DNA from: Pseudomonas fluorescens
GTDB lineage: Bacteria > Pseudomonadota > Gammaproteobacteria > Pseudomonadales > Pseudomonadaceae
Assembly (NCBI RefSeq): GCF_001623525.1
Contig: NZ_CP015225.1
Location: 4,352,501-4,416,500 of the forward strand
Length of the DNA stretch: 64,000 bases
Direction: 5' to 3'
Shown here: positions 8,342-18,900 of the stretch, piece after piece
Layout of the letters: every line of letters begins with the position of its first letter
How positions within the stretch are numbered: position 1 is the stretch's first letter
Program-made: the position numbers and the translations under genes
The notes under the pieces: model-generated
What the model was told of the DNA's origin: nothing
Databases searched by the model: none
The model's input: only the letters and a program-made list of their open reading frames with translations

Positions 8342-10272
8342 AAGGCCCCCGCACGCTGTTGCGAATCGGCCGCTGATGCATCCTTGGATGAGTCGAACAA
8401 CTGGCGGGCATCCCGGGGCAAGAGCAGCGAGTTGTTTTTCCGCGAGCCGGGCTTGCTCAGTTCCCGGAGCGCGTCGTAGCGCTGGCGACTCACATCGGCC
8501 AGGTCTTCGCTGCTACGCACGATGGTCGGGCGCAGGAACACCATCAAGTTGCTTTTGGTCTGGGTGTCGCGGTTCCAGCGAAACAACGCGCCCAAGTAGG
8601 GAATACTGCGCAGCAGCGGCACACCGCTTTGCTGGCTGCGGACACTGTCGCGGATCAGGCCGCCGATCACGATGATCTCGCCATCGTCCGCCAGGATCGT
8701 GCTCTTCAAGGCGCGCTTGTTGGTGATCAGATCGGAGGAATCGACTCCGGAAACAGACGGTGCGATGTCCGAAACTTCCTGCTCGACTTCAAGGCGCAAG
8801 GTCGAGCCTTCGTTGATGTAGGGCTTGACCTTGAGGCTGATGCCGACGTCCTTGCGCTCCACGGTGGTGAACGGATTGTCCGCACCGTTGCCGCTGGTGG
8901 CATAGGAACCCGTTTTGAACGGGACGTTCTGGCCCACGATGATTTCCGCTTCCTGGTTATCCAGGGTGAGCAGGCTGGGGGTGGAAAGCAGGTTGCTGTG
9001 AGTATCGCTCGCCAGCGCCGAAACCAGTGCACTGAAGCGGTCACCGCCCAGCCGCAGGAATGCGCCTTCAGTCTTTTTATCCAGCTTATTGAAGTCCAGG
9101 CCGACGATCGGAATGTCAGTTCCCGGGAAATTGATGCCACCTGTCGCGCTGCCGCTCTTGACTCCCCACTGCACCCCCAGCGCTTCGGAAATATCTCCGC
9201 TCACCTCGACGATGGCCGCATGAATGAGCACCTGGGCCCGGGGTTGATCCAGCTCCCGGACGATGTTCTCGATGATGCGGACCTGGGCCGGCTCGGCGAT
9301 CATGACCAAGGCATTCTGGCTTTCATCGGCCTTGATCCTGAAGGGGCTGGACCCCGCGGTTTCCCGTTGGCCAGCAAGGACCGGGGTGGTTTTCCTATCC
9401 TGCCCGACACCTTCCAGGACCTCGGCCAACTGTTTGGCATCGCTGTGACGCAGACGGATGACCCGCGCGTTGTCCTGGGAAGCGGCTGCCGGCACGTCCA
9501 GGGTCCGGGCCAGGTCGACCAGGCGTTGACGCACCGCTGGCGCGCCGATGATCACCAGCCGGTTGCTGCGGGCATCGGCGATCACCACGCCCGCCGTTTC
9601 CCCCTCGCGCTTGCCGCCGGAGGCTTCCACGAGTGGGGCGATGTCCCCGGCCTGGGCGTGCTTCAAGCGCACCACCACGTGATTGCGGTTGCGTCCTGAA
9701 TCCAACCGTTGCACCACGCCGGCGATGCGCTGGACGTTGGCCGCCGTGTCGGTGACCACCAAGGCGTTGGACGAGACCGAAGGGCCGACGTAACCATTGG
9801 CCGATACCAAGGGGCGGATCAGCCCGGCGACGTCGGCAGCGACACTCGATTGCAGGTCGAGGACCCGGGTGATGAACTGCGACGGTGTGGCGCTTTGTTC
9901 GTCGGCGATACCGGCACGCGTCTTGGCATCGCTGACCGGGGTGATCAGGATCCGCTCGCCTTCGTCGATCACGGTGAAGTTGTGTGCATCGAGTACCGAA
10001 TAGAACAACCGACGTACCCCCTCGCGGTCCAGCGCTTGACGGGACATGACCGTAATGCGCCCTGACACCCGGGGATCGAGCACCACGGTCTTGCCCAGGA
10101 TCGCCGAGAATTCCTCGACCACGTCGCGCAGTTCCGCGTTGTTCATCGCCAGTTGCCACTGGGCCTCCTCGGCTCGCAGCGAAACGGGAAACGTCAGTGG
10201 ACACACCACTGCAAGGCCGAACAGGACGCGTGCTACACGGCCCCGGATAAAGCTGTTCATGAATTCGATCAC
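8338..10272 (-). CDS. gspD: Type II secretion outer-membrane secretin GspD
   Basis: Outer-membrane channel of the secretion system, 644 residues. After a signal peptide ending near SLRAEEAQ come the N0 domain (LRDVVEEFSAILGKTVVLDPRVSGRITV), N1-N3 repeats (e.g. VVRLKHAQAGDIAPLVEA) and the secretin core, ending with GVPLLRSIPYLGALFRW and LMVFLRPTIVR. The start is either GTG at 10272, overlapping the gspC stop, or ATG at 10260; the latter also gives a good signal peptide. There is no lipobox, so an outside pilotin is likely (inference). Confidence 0.94.
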   Translation of the reverse strand: MIEFMNSFIRGRVARVLFGLAVVCPLTFPVSLRAEEAQWQLAMNNAELRDVVEEFSAILGKTVVLDPRVSGRITVMSRQALDREGVRRLFYSVLDAHNFTVIDEGERILITPVSDAKTRAGIADEQSATPSQFITRVLDLQSSVAADVAGLIRPLVSANGYVGPSVSSNALVVTDTAANVQRIAGVVQRLDSGRNRNHVVVRLKHAQAGDIAPLVEASGGKREGETAGVVIADARSNRLVIIGAPAVRQRLVDLARTLDVPAAASQDNARVIRLRHSDAKQLAEVLEGVGQDRKTTPVLAGQRETAGSSPFRIKADESQNALVMIAEPAQVRIIENIVRELDQPRAQVLIHAAIVEVSGDISEALGVQWGVKSGSATGGINFPGTDIPIVGLDFNKLDKKTEGAFLRLGGDRFSALVSALASDTHSNLLSTPSLLTLDNQEAEIIVGQNVPFKTGSYATSGNGADNPFTTVERKDVGISLKVKPYINEGSTLRLEVEQEVSDIAPSVSGVDSSDLITNKRALKSTILADDGEIIVIGGLIRDSVRSQQSGVPLLRSIPYLGALFRWNRDTQTKSNLMVFLRPTIVRSSEDLADVSRQRYDALRELSKPGSRKNNSLLLPRDARQLFDSSKDASAADSQQRAGAL

Positions 10273-10793
10273 TCTGATTGCCCGGCCACCGGGCGTAGGT
10301 ATTGCGTGGAAACAAGCGTGGCATGGTGCCCGTCTTCGGGGGTCAATCGGCGCAGCAAGGGCTTGGCGTCTTGTTGCAGGGAAAGGCGCTCTTCACGTCC
10401 GTTGCGCCACAACGTCACATGGCCGGCTTCGACCCGACGCAGCACGCTGCCACCGGGCAAGCGCTCACCCACCTGGTAAATGCGCGGGCCGGCGGCGTCC
10501 GCCAACAATGCCCGCGACAAACCTTGGCCGGCGACAAAACTGGCCTGCAACGTAATCGGTTCGGCGCTTGGCGCCTGGGCACCTTCAGGCGCCAGGCCAA
10601 GCACGGTCGCCACGGCTTGCACGTTGAGCAGGTCACGAACCGGAACCATCGGCGGGTCCGCCGGCACCGGCACATCACGACCCAAACCCTGGTGAAAGCG
10701 CCACTCTTGTCCGGCCAGCAATATCCCGTAAAGCAGCGGCACGAGCACCAGCAGCAGTCTCGGCAGGCGGCGGCCAAGGAAAGACAGGCTCAC
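10269..10793 (-). CDS. gspC: Type II secretion protein GspC
   Basis: Bitopic inner-membrane protein that bridges platform and secretin. The 174 residues comprise a short cytoplasmic tail, one helix (RLLLVLVPLLYGILLAG) and a periplasmic homology-region domain (VRDLLNVQAVATVLGLAPEG through GGSVLRRVEAGHVTLWRNGREE). At this length there is little room for the C-terminal PDZ domain found in many GspC proteins, so this is a short variant. The GTG start overlaps the stop of the cytochrome b561 gene, tying the b561 gene to the operon. Confidence 0.82.
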   Translation of the reverse strand: MSLSFLGRRLPRLLLVLVPLLYGILLAGQEWRFHQGLGRDVPVPADPPMVPVRDLLNVQAVATVLGLAPEGAQAPSAEPITLQASFVAGQGLSRALLADAAGPRIYQVGERLPGGSVLRRVEAGHVTLWRNGREERLSLQQDAKPLLRRLTPEDGHHATLVSTQYLRPVAGQSE

Positions 10794-11338
10794 CTTTGCG
10801 CTCTCCGGCTCATCGCGCCAGCTGGCTTGGCGAAAGACATTCGTCGTACCACCCTGCGCCCGGAAAACTCATGCCAGAGCACCGCGCACAGGTGCAGCGC
10901 AATCAGCATCGAAAGCACCACGCAAGACAGGCTATGGAGGGTGTTGGCCAGTTCGATCAGCGCCGGATCAGCCAATGGTTGAGGAAAGCGAACAAGGCCG
11001 AAGACACTGATGGTGCTTTTCATCATCAGTACGCCGGTCACCAGCACGACGCCGATGGTCAGGTAGATCAGCGCATGCACCACCAAGGCCAGCTTCTTGT
11101 TCAATGAAAGCGCTGCCCCACGGGGCTCCAGCTCACAAAAAAACAGCCAGGCCCGCCACACGAAAAACGGAATGAACAGCGTGGTCAACGACACATTGAG
11201 TGAGCCGATCCAGTGTTCGGTCGAAGCTGACACCGGGTTGAAAGCCACATAAAAACCGGACACCAACGTCCATAAAATAATCACCGCCGACAGCCAGTGC
11301 AGCAGCACCCGTCGCTTGGAATAATTGGAATGCATCAT
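10790..11338 (-). CDS. Cytochrome b561 family protein
   Basis: Four-helix di-heme b-type cytochrome of the inner membrane, 182 residues. Membrane helices are visible at about 12-30 (VLLHWLSAVIILWTLVSGFY), 45-65, 85-108 and 140-165. Candidate heme-ligand histidines sit in HWLSA, VHALIYL, LHSLSC and LHLCAVLWHEF. Family members move electrons from the quinone pool to periplasmic acceptors. It is the only non-secretion gene inside the unit: its stop overlaps the gspC start, and it follows the LPMO gene by 64 bp. A role in supplying reductant to the LPMO is inference. Confidence 0.85.
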   Translation of the reverse strand: MMHSNYSKRRVLLHWLSAVIILWTLVSGFYVAFNPVSASTEHWIGSLNVSLTTLFIPFFVWRAWLFFCELEPRGAALSLNKKLALVVHALIYLTIGVVLVTGVLMMKSTISVFGLVRFPQPLADPALIELANTLHSLSCVVLSMLIALHLCAVLWHEFSGRRVVRRMSFAKPAGAMSRRAQR

Positions 11339-11354
11339 CGCGCCCTCGCTTGAA

Positions 11355-11388
11355 GGCTTCAGGCAACCCCTGCGGGCCGCCTGAAGCC
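11355..11388 (-). promoter_or_regulatory. Intercistronic hairpin between LPMO and cytochrome b561 genes
   Basis: A perfect 10-bp inverted repeat (ggcttcaggc / gcctgaagcc) with a 14-nt loop lies between the LPMO stop and the b561 start. There is no U-run on the transcribed strand, so it looks less like a full terminator than an RNA-stabilising or attenuating hairpin. Confidence 0.55.
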
Positions 11389-11402
11389 GTGCCTGTCAGG
11401 AC

Positions 11403-12866
11403 TTACAGCTTGTCCCAGGCGCTTTGCCAGGAGGCACCGACACCCGGTTCAAAACCGTTCGAGGTCGGGCTGTACTGCTTGCAGTAGCCGGACGCGGGGA
11501 ACGGCTTGCACGCGAAGACTTCGTCAGTCTTGGGCTGCAGCACTTTCGTACCAACGGTGTATTCGCTGATGCCTTCAGGGAACACGAAGTCGTACTCGAT
11601 GCCCGCGCCTTCACCGGTCAGGGTGACGGTCTGGGTCTCCTGGCGCGTGGTACGCCCATCTTCGGTGGTGCCCACCAGCGTCAGGGTGTGGGCGCCCGGG
11701 GCGCTGCGCACGTCCAGGCTCAGGCCGGTACTGCCTTCACCCACGGCCTGGCTGACGGTACCGACCTGCTTGTTCTTCTCATCGAACAGTGCGGCTTCGA
11801 GGTTCATTCGACGGTTTGTCTGCGCGGTGAACGCCATGCTGACCCGACCTTTATCGAGCACGTACTCTGGCTGCAGGGAAGAAATTTCCATGCTGGCGCT
11901 GGCGTCTTCCTGCATGTCCAACTGCACTTGATAGCCAGTCACACCGCTTTCTTTCTGGGCGTACAGCCTGTTGGTACCTTTGACCGGCGCGATATTGCCG
12001 TCTTCACCACGAATACCGGCACGAATCAGGGCATGGGTGTTAATGGCTTCGGCCAGTTTGAACGACCAATTCTCAGGCTTGCCTTCTTCAGCGTTGTCGA
12101 TACTGATTTCTACGCTGTACTCAGCATTTTCGCCGGTGGCGGAGAATGCACGGGCCTTGACCTTGTCACCCGCCAGCAACGGAGTCGATGGCGTAATGCT
12201 GCCCACCGGCAACCAGCCGCCCGGCAATGCGGCTTCGGCGAGAATGTTCACATCCACCGGGTTGTAGAACGCGTTATCCGTGTCGCCCACTGTCCAGACG
12301 GCCAGGATGACGTGATGACCCGATTTACTGTCAGGAATGACGCAGTTGTGCGGGGCACCGCTTACCGGAATTTGATGACCGCCATCCACCGTACAGAACG
12401 GCGTGCTGTCGAACGAGGAGCGCTTGAGCGCTTGGTTCGGCTTCCAACCATCGCGGGTAATGAAGTATTCGTGTTTGCTCGTCCGGTGCGCCGCGACGTA
12501 TTGCCATTGAAAGGCAATGTTGCGGTCCCTGATTTCGGTCAGGTGCCAGCGCGAAGCCGATTGCGCATCAAGAGCGGAGAAGTTGGCGTTGCCGCCGCTG
12601 GCGATCTTGCCGTCGATAGGGCCTTGCAGTGGCCCACCACCGGCTCCATTCGGGAAGCCCTTGAAGGTCTCGCCGGTACTATGCGGCTCGTATTGCGCGC
12701 CACCGCAGTTTAGGTTGACACCTTTCTGGCACAACAGCGCACGAGAAGGCGGCACTTCGACGAAACCATGTGCATGCACACCTTGGGACGCCACCATGGC
12801 CGACAACAGCACTAACGACGAAGCACACCCCGTTAATACATTGCCCTTATTGAAGTTATTTTTCAT
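11403..12866 (-). CDS. gbpA: GbpA-like lytic polysaccharide monooxygenase (AA10) with chitin-binding domains
   Basis: Secreted copper enzyme that oxidatively cleaves crystalline chitin or related polysaccharide. The 487-residue precursor has a signal peptide cut at HA|HGF, leaving His33 as the N-terminal copper ligand. His127 (YVAAH) is the likely second brace residue and Phe200 (DNAFYNPVDV) the axial position. The AA10 domain spans about 33-210. It is followed by GbpA-like middle domains (about 220-320 and 325-430) and a C-terminal aromatic/cysteine chitin-binding module (FACKPFPASGYCKQYSP, SWQSAWDKL). It sits just upstream of b561-gspC-M on the same strand and is the obvious cargo of that machine (inference). 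Confidence 0.93.
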   Translation of the reverse strand: MKNNFNKGNVLTGCASSLVLLSAMVASQGVHAHGFVEVPPSRALLCQKGVNLNCGGAQYEPHSTGETFKGFPNGAGGGPLQGPIDGKIASGGNANFSALDAQSASRWHLTEIRDRNIAFQWQYVAAHRTSKHEYFITRDGWKPNQALKRSSFDSTPFCTVDGGHQIPVSGAPHNCVIPDSKSGHHVILAVWTVGDTDNAFYNPVDVNILAEAALPGGWLPVGSITPSTPLLAGDKVKARAFSATGENAEYSVEISIDNAEEGKPENWSFKLAEAINTHALIRAGIRGEDGNIAPVKGTNRLYAQKESGVTGYQVQLDMQEDASASMEISSLQPEYVLDKGRVSMAFTAQTNRRMNLEAALFDEKNKQVGTVSQAVGEGSTGLSLDVRSAPGAHTLTLVGTTEDGRTTRQETQTVTLTGEGAGIEYDFVFPEGISEYTVGTKVLQPKTDEVFACKPFPASGYCKQYSPTSNGFEPGVGASWQSAWDKL

Positions 12867-13151
12867 ATAAGTTCCAGACTACTCATCGAGATTGAAAAGA
12901 CGAATCACCGTCATCTTGAAAGGCGCGCCGGATCGTTCAGCGCCAGACCTAACAAGCGCCGAACCTTATAGAAAGTTGAACAGTTCCTATGTAGGAAAAA
13001 TCTCTCAAAATAGAAGGAATGATCTCTGAAGCTATTTCTCTTACATAGCTTGAGAAACTTCTTACGAACAGAAATAACTATCAAACAAAAACAAACAGAC
13101 ACATCAGACAAAACAACTGACGCTTTACATTTAACAAATAAAAAACAGGCG
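12867..13151 (-). promoter_or_regulatory. AT-rich upstream region of the LPMO/secretion operon with a dyad
   Basis: No gene is seen in this stretch, which is much richer in A and T than its surroundings. On the minus strand it is the leader of the LPMO gene. It holds a 14-bp dyad TTCCTA-CA-TAGGAA (plus-strand positions 12984-12997) about 12 bp upstream of a TATAAG that could serve as a -10 element. The dyad is a candidate operator. Confidence 0.4.
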
Positions 13152-13188
13152 AAAAAAAAAGCCTGTCCGGCACGGGTCCGGACAGGCT
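13151..13188 (-). terminator. Rho-independent terminator of hemE
   Basis: A perfect 10-bp stem (gcctgtccgg / ccggacaggc) with a 7-nt loop is followed on the minus strand by nine T residues, just after the hemE stop. Confidence 0.92.
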
Positions 13189-13207
13189 GGGTGACGCTGG
13201 AAAACGA

Positions 13208-14275
13208 TTACTGGTGGTACTGCGCCGACAACTCATGCACCGCCCGCAGGAAGGCCCCAGCGTGTTCCGGGTCGACTTCCGGGGTGATGCCATGGCCGAG
13301 GTTGAACACATGACCACTGCCGCTGCCGTAGCTGGCCAGGATGCGCCCGACTTCTGCGCGGATGGCTTCAGGCTTGGCGTAAAGCACGGTCGGGTCCATG
13401 TTGCCTTGCAGGGCAACCTTGTGACCGACACGCTCGCGAGCGTTGCCAATGTCGCAGGTCCAGTCCAGGCCCAGGGCGTCGGCGCCGGCATCGGCGATGC
13501 TTTCCAGCCACAGGCCGCCGTTCTTGGTGAACAGGATCACCGGGACTTTGCGACCCTCGTGCTCGCGGATCAGGCCACTGACGATCTTGCGCATGTAGGC
13601 CAGGGAGAATTCCTGGTACGCCGCCGCCGACAGGTTGCCGCCCCAGGTATCGAAGATCTGCACCGCTTGTGCACCGGCCAGGATCTGCCCGTTGAGGTAG
13701 GACGTGACCGACTGGGCCAGCTTGTCCAGCAGCAGGTGCATGGCTTGCGGATTGTCGTAGAGCATCGCCTTGGTCTTGCGGAAGTCCTTCGACGAACCGC
13801 CTTCGACCATGTAGGTCGCCAGCGTCCAGGGACTGCCGGAGAAACCGATCAGCGGCACGCGCCCGTTGAGTTCACGACGAATAGTGCTGACCGCGTCCAT
13901 GACGTAGCCCAGGTCTTTCTGCGGATCGGGAATCGGCAAGGCCTCGATGTCGGCCAGGGTGCTGACGACTTTCTTGAAGCGCGGGCCTTCGCCGGTCTCG
14001 AAGTACAAGCCTTGGCCCATGGCATCGGGAATGGTCAGGATGTCGGAAAACAGGATGGCCGCGTCCAGCTGCGGATAGCGATCCAGCGGCTGCATCGTCA
14101 CTTCGCAGGCGAACTGTGGGTTCATGCACAGGCTCATGAAGTCACCGGCCTTGGCGCGGCTGGCGCGGTACTCCGGCAGGTAGCGACCAGCCTGGCGCAT
14201 CATCCACACCGGGGTGACGTCAACGGGTTGCTTGAGCAGGGCGCGAAGGAAACGGTCGTTCTTCAGGGCAGTCAT
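13208..14275 (-). CDS. hemE: Uroporphyrinogen decarboxylase
   Basis: Cytoplasmic heme-pathway enzyme that removes four carboxyl groups from uroporphyrinogen III to give coproporphyrinogen III. The 355-residue length is typical. The N-terminal signature [16 protein letters not shown] contains the conserved Arg and Gln, the second signature [17 protein letters not shown] is present, and the active-site Asp lies in [12 protein letters not shown]. It stands alone between terminators: its own at 13151-13188 and that of gltBD at 14323-14350. Confidence 0.97.
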   Translation of the reverse strand: MTALKNDRFLRALLKQPVDVTPVWMMRQAGRYLPEYRASRAKAGDFMSLCMNPQFACEVTMQPLDRYPQLDAAILFSDILTIPDAMGQGLYFETGEGPRFKKVVSTLADIEALPIPDPQKDLGYVMDAVSTIRRELNGRVPLIGFSGSPWTLATYMVEGGSSKDFRKTKAMLYDNPQAMHLLLDKLAQSVTSYLNGQILAGAQAVQIFDTWGGNLSAAAYQEFSLAYMRKIVSGLIREHEGRKVPVILFTKNGGLWLESIADAGADALGLDWTCDIGNARERVGHKVALQGNMDPTVLYAKPEAIRAEVGRILASYGSGSGHVFNLGHGITPEVDPEHAGAFLRAVHELSAQYHQ

Positions 14276-14322
14276 GTCGGCATCCGGAAAAAAAGTGCGG
14301 GCATTTTCTCAGAGCGCGACGC

Positions 14323-14350
14323 AAAAGGCACGGCAAGAGCCGTGCCTTTT
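14323..14350 (-). terminator. Terminator downstream of gltBD
   Basis: A perfect 12-bp inverted repeat (aaaaggcacggc / gccgtgcctttt) with a 4-nt loop ends in T-runs on both strands. It lies between gltD and hemE, where it would stop gltBD transcription running towards hemE. Confidence 0.85.
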
Positions 14351-14380
14351 ATCTATCGGGGCAATTTGTCGCGGTTTAAC

Positions 14381-14488
14381 TGATCGTTCCTACGCTCTGC
14401 GTGGGAATGTCTCAAGGGACGCTCCGCGTTCCAAGGGGGACGCAGAGCGTCCCGGGCTGCATTCCCACGCAGAGCGTGGGAACGATCA
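14381..14488. repeat. Palindromic intergenic repeat, family B
   Basis: An inverted repeat of about 108 bp. The left arm tgatcgttcctacgctctgc and right arm agagcgtgggaacgatca flank an inner palindrome around ggacgctccgcg / cgcagagcgtcc. A second copy lies at 47747-47855. It differs in sequence from the family A doublets. Confidence 0.8.
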
Positions 14489-14495
14489 ACAGCGG

Positions 14496-15947
<1,452 letters not shown>

Positions 15948-18900
15948 TCACTGCGGGTTGGCACGAGTGCTGGAAAGCAACGACTTCAGGTTGGCAGCCT
16001 TCGGCTTGACCAGCCAGAAACGGCGCAAGTAGTCATCGAGGTTCTCGGCGAGCTCACGACCCCACTCGCTGTCGGTTTCCGCGACATACTCGTTCAGCAC
16101 GTTTTGCAGGTGGCTGCGATAGGCTTCCATCGCCTCGCCGCTGATCCGCTGGATTTCCACCAGTTCGTGGTTGACCCGGTCAACGAAGGTGTTGTCCTGG
16201 TCGAGCACGTAGGCGAAACCGCCGGTCATGCCAGAGCCGAAGTTATAACCGGTCTTGCCCAGCACGCAGACAAAACCACCGGTCATGTACTCGCAGCAGT
16301 GATCGCCGGTGCCTTCCACCACAGTGTGGGCCCCGGAGTTACGCACAGCGAAACGCTCGCCTGCGGTGCCGGCGGCGAACAGCTTGCCGCCTGTGGCGCC
16401 GTAGAGGCAGGTGTTGCCGATGATGGCACTGTCCTGGGTCTTGTAGACGCTGCCCTTGGGCGGAACGATGACCAGCTTGCCGCCGGTCATGCCCTTGCCC
16501 ACGTAGTCGTTGGCATCGCCTTCCAGGTACATGTCCAGGCCACCGGCGTTCCAGACGCCGAAGCTCTGGCCTGCGGTGCCCTTGAAGCGGAAGGTGATCG
16601 GCGCCTTGGCCATGCCCTGGTTGCCGTGCTTGCGGGCGATTTCGCCGGAGATCCGTGCGCCGATGGAACGGTCGCAGTTGCAGATATCCAGGTCGAACTC
16701 GGCACCGCTCAGGTCGTTGATCGCCGCAGCGGCCATGTCGACCATCTTCTCGGCCAGCTCACCCTTGTCGAATGGTGGGTTGCGATCAACCTGGCAGAAC
16801 TGTGGTTTGTCTGCCGGAATGTAATCGCTGCCCAGCAATGGGGTCAGGTCCAGGTGATGCTGCTTGGCGGTCTGGCCTTCGATCACTTCCAGCAGATCGG
16901 TACGGCCGATCAGCTCTTCGAGCGAACGCACGCCCAGCTTCGCCAGCCACTCACGGGTTTCTTCGGCCACGTAGGTGAAGAAATTCACCACCATGTCCAC
17001 GGTACCGATGTAGTGGTCCTTGCGCAGCTTGTCGTTCTGGGTCGCCACGCCCGTGGCGCAGTTGTTCAGGTGGCAGATGCGCAGGTATTTGCAGCCCAGG
17101 GCGATCATCGGCGCGGTGCCGAAGCCGAAGCTCTCGGCGCCGAGGATGGCGGCCTTGATCACGTCCAGGCCGGTTTTCAGGCCGCCGTCGGTCTGCACCC
17201 GGACCTTGCCGCGCAAATCGTTGCCGCGCAGGGTCTGGTGAGTTTCGGCCAGGCCCAGTTCCCACGGTGCACCGGCGTACTTGATCGAGGTCAGCGGCGA
17301 TGCGCCGGTGCCGCCGTCGTAGCCGGAGATGGTGATCAGGTCGGCATAGGCCTTGGCCACGCCGGCCGCGATGGTGCCAACGCCCGCTTCCGCCACCAGT
17401 TTCACCGAGACCAGCGCCTTGGGGTTCACCTGCTTGAGATCGAAGATCAGTTGCGACAAGTCTTCGATCGAGTAGATGTCGTGGTGCGGCGGCGGTGAGA
17501 TCAGGGTCACGCCAGGCACCGCGTAGCGCAGCTTGGCGATCAGGCCGTTGACCTTGCCGCCAGGCAGCTGGCCGCCTTCGCCGGGCTTGGCGCCCTGGGC
17601 GACCTTGATCTGCAGCACTTCAGCGTTGACCAGGTATTCCGGCGTCACACCGAAGCGGCCGGTGGCCACCTGCTTGATTTTCGAGCTCTTGATGGTGCCG
17701 TAGCGCGCCGGGTCTTCGCCGCCTTCGCCGGAGTTGGAACGCGCACCGAGGCGGTTCATGGCTTCGGCCAGGGCTTCGTGGGCTTCCGGGGACAAGGCAC
17801 CCAGGGAAATACCGGCCGAATCGAAGCGCTTGAGCACCGACTCCAACGGTTCTATTTCACTGATGTCCAACGGCGTGTCGAGGGTCTTGACCTTGAGCAG
17901 GTCGCGAATCATCGACACCGGACGGTTGTCCACCAGCGAGGTGTATTCCTTGAACTTGCTGTAGTCGCCCTGCTGCACGGCGGCTTGCAAGGTGTTGACC
18001 ACGTCCGGGTTGTAGGCGTGGTACTCGCCACCATGGACGAACTTCAGCAGGCCGCCTTGCTGGATCGGCTTGCGCGGACTCCAGGCTTCGGCCGCCAGGG
18101 CTTTCTGTTCGGCTTCGATGTCGACGAAACGCGCCCCTTTGATGCGGCTCGGCACGCCACGGAAGCTCAGCTCGCAGACTTCTTCCGACAGGCCGATGGC
18201 CTCGAACAGTTGCGCGCCACGGTACGAGGCGATGGTCGAGATGCCCATCTTCGACAGGATCTTGAGCAGGCCCTTGGTGATGCCCTTGCGGTAATTCTTG
18301 AAGACCTCATAGAGGTCGCCCAGCACTTCACCGGTACGGATCAGATCGCCCAGCACTTCATAGGCCAGGAATGGATACACCGCCGAGGCACCGAAACCGA
18401 TCAGCACCGCAAAGTGATGCGGATCGCGGGCGGTGGCGGTCTCTACCAGGATGTTGGAGTCGCAGCGCAGGCCTTTTTCGGTCAGGCGATGGTGCACCGC
18501 GCCGGTGGCCAGCGAGGCGTGGATCGGCAGTTTGCCCGGCGCGATGTGACGGTCGCTCAGCACGATCTGGGTACGACCGGCGCGCACGGCTTCTTCCGCC
18601 TGATCGGCAACGTTGCGGATCGCCGCTTCCAGGCCGACGCTTTCGTCGTAGTTCAGGTCGATGACCTGGCGCGCGAAGCCCGGACGGTCGAGATTGGTCA
18701 GCGAGCGCCATTTGGCCGGGGAAATGACCGGCGAGCTGAGGATCACCCGCGAGGCATGCTCCGGCGACTCCTGGAAAATATTGCGCTCGGCACCGAGGCA
18801 GATTTCCAGGGACATCACGATCGCTTCGCGCAGCGGGTCGATCGGCGGGTTCGTCACCTGGGCGAACTGCTGGCGGAAATAGTCGTAAGGCGTGCGCACG

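Noticed and set aside
8338..10272. gspD read as a second type IV pilus secretin
   Set aside because: It lacks AMIN domains and lies in a full gspC-M set; the pilus secretin PilQ is encoded separately at 24139-26229.
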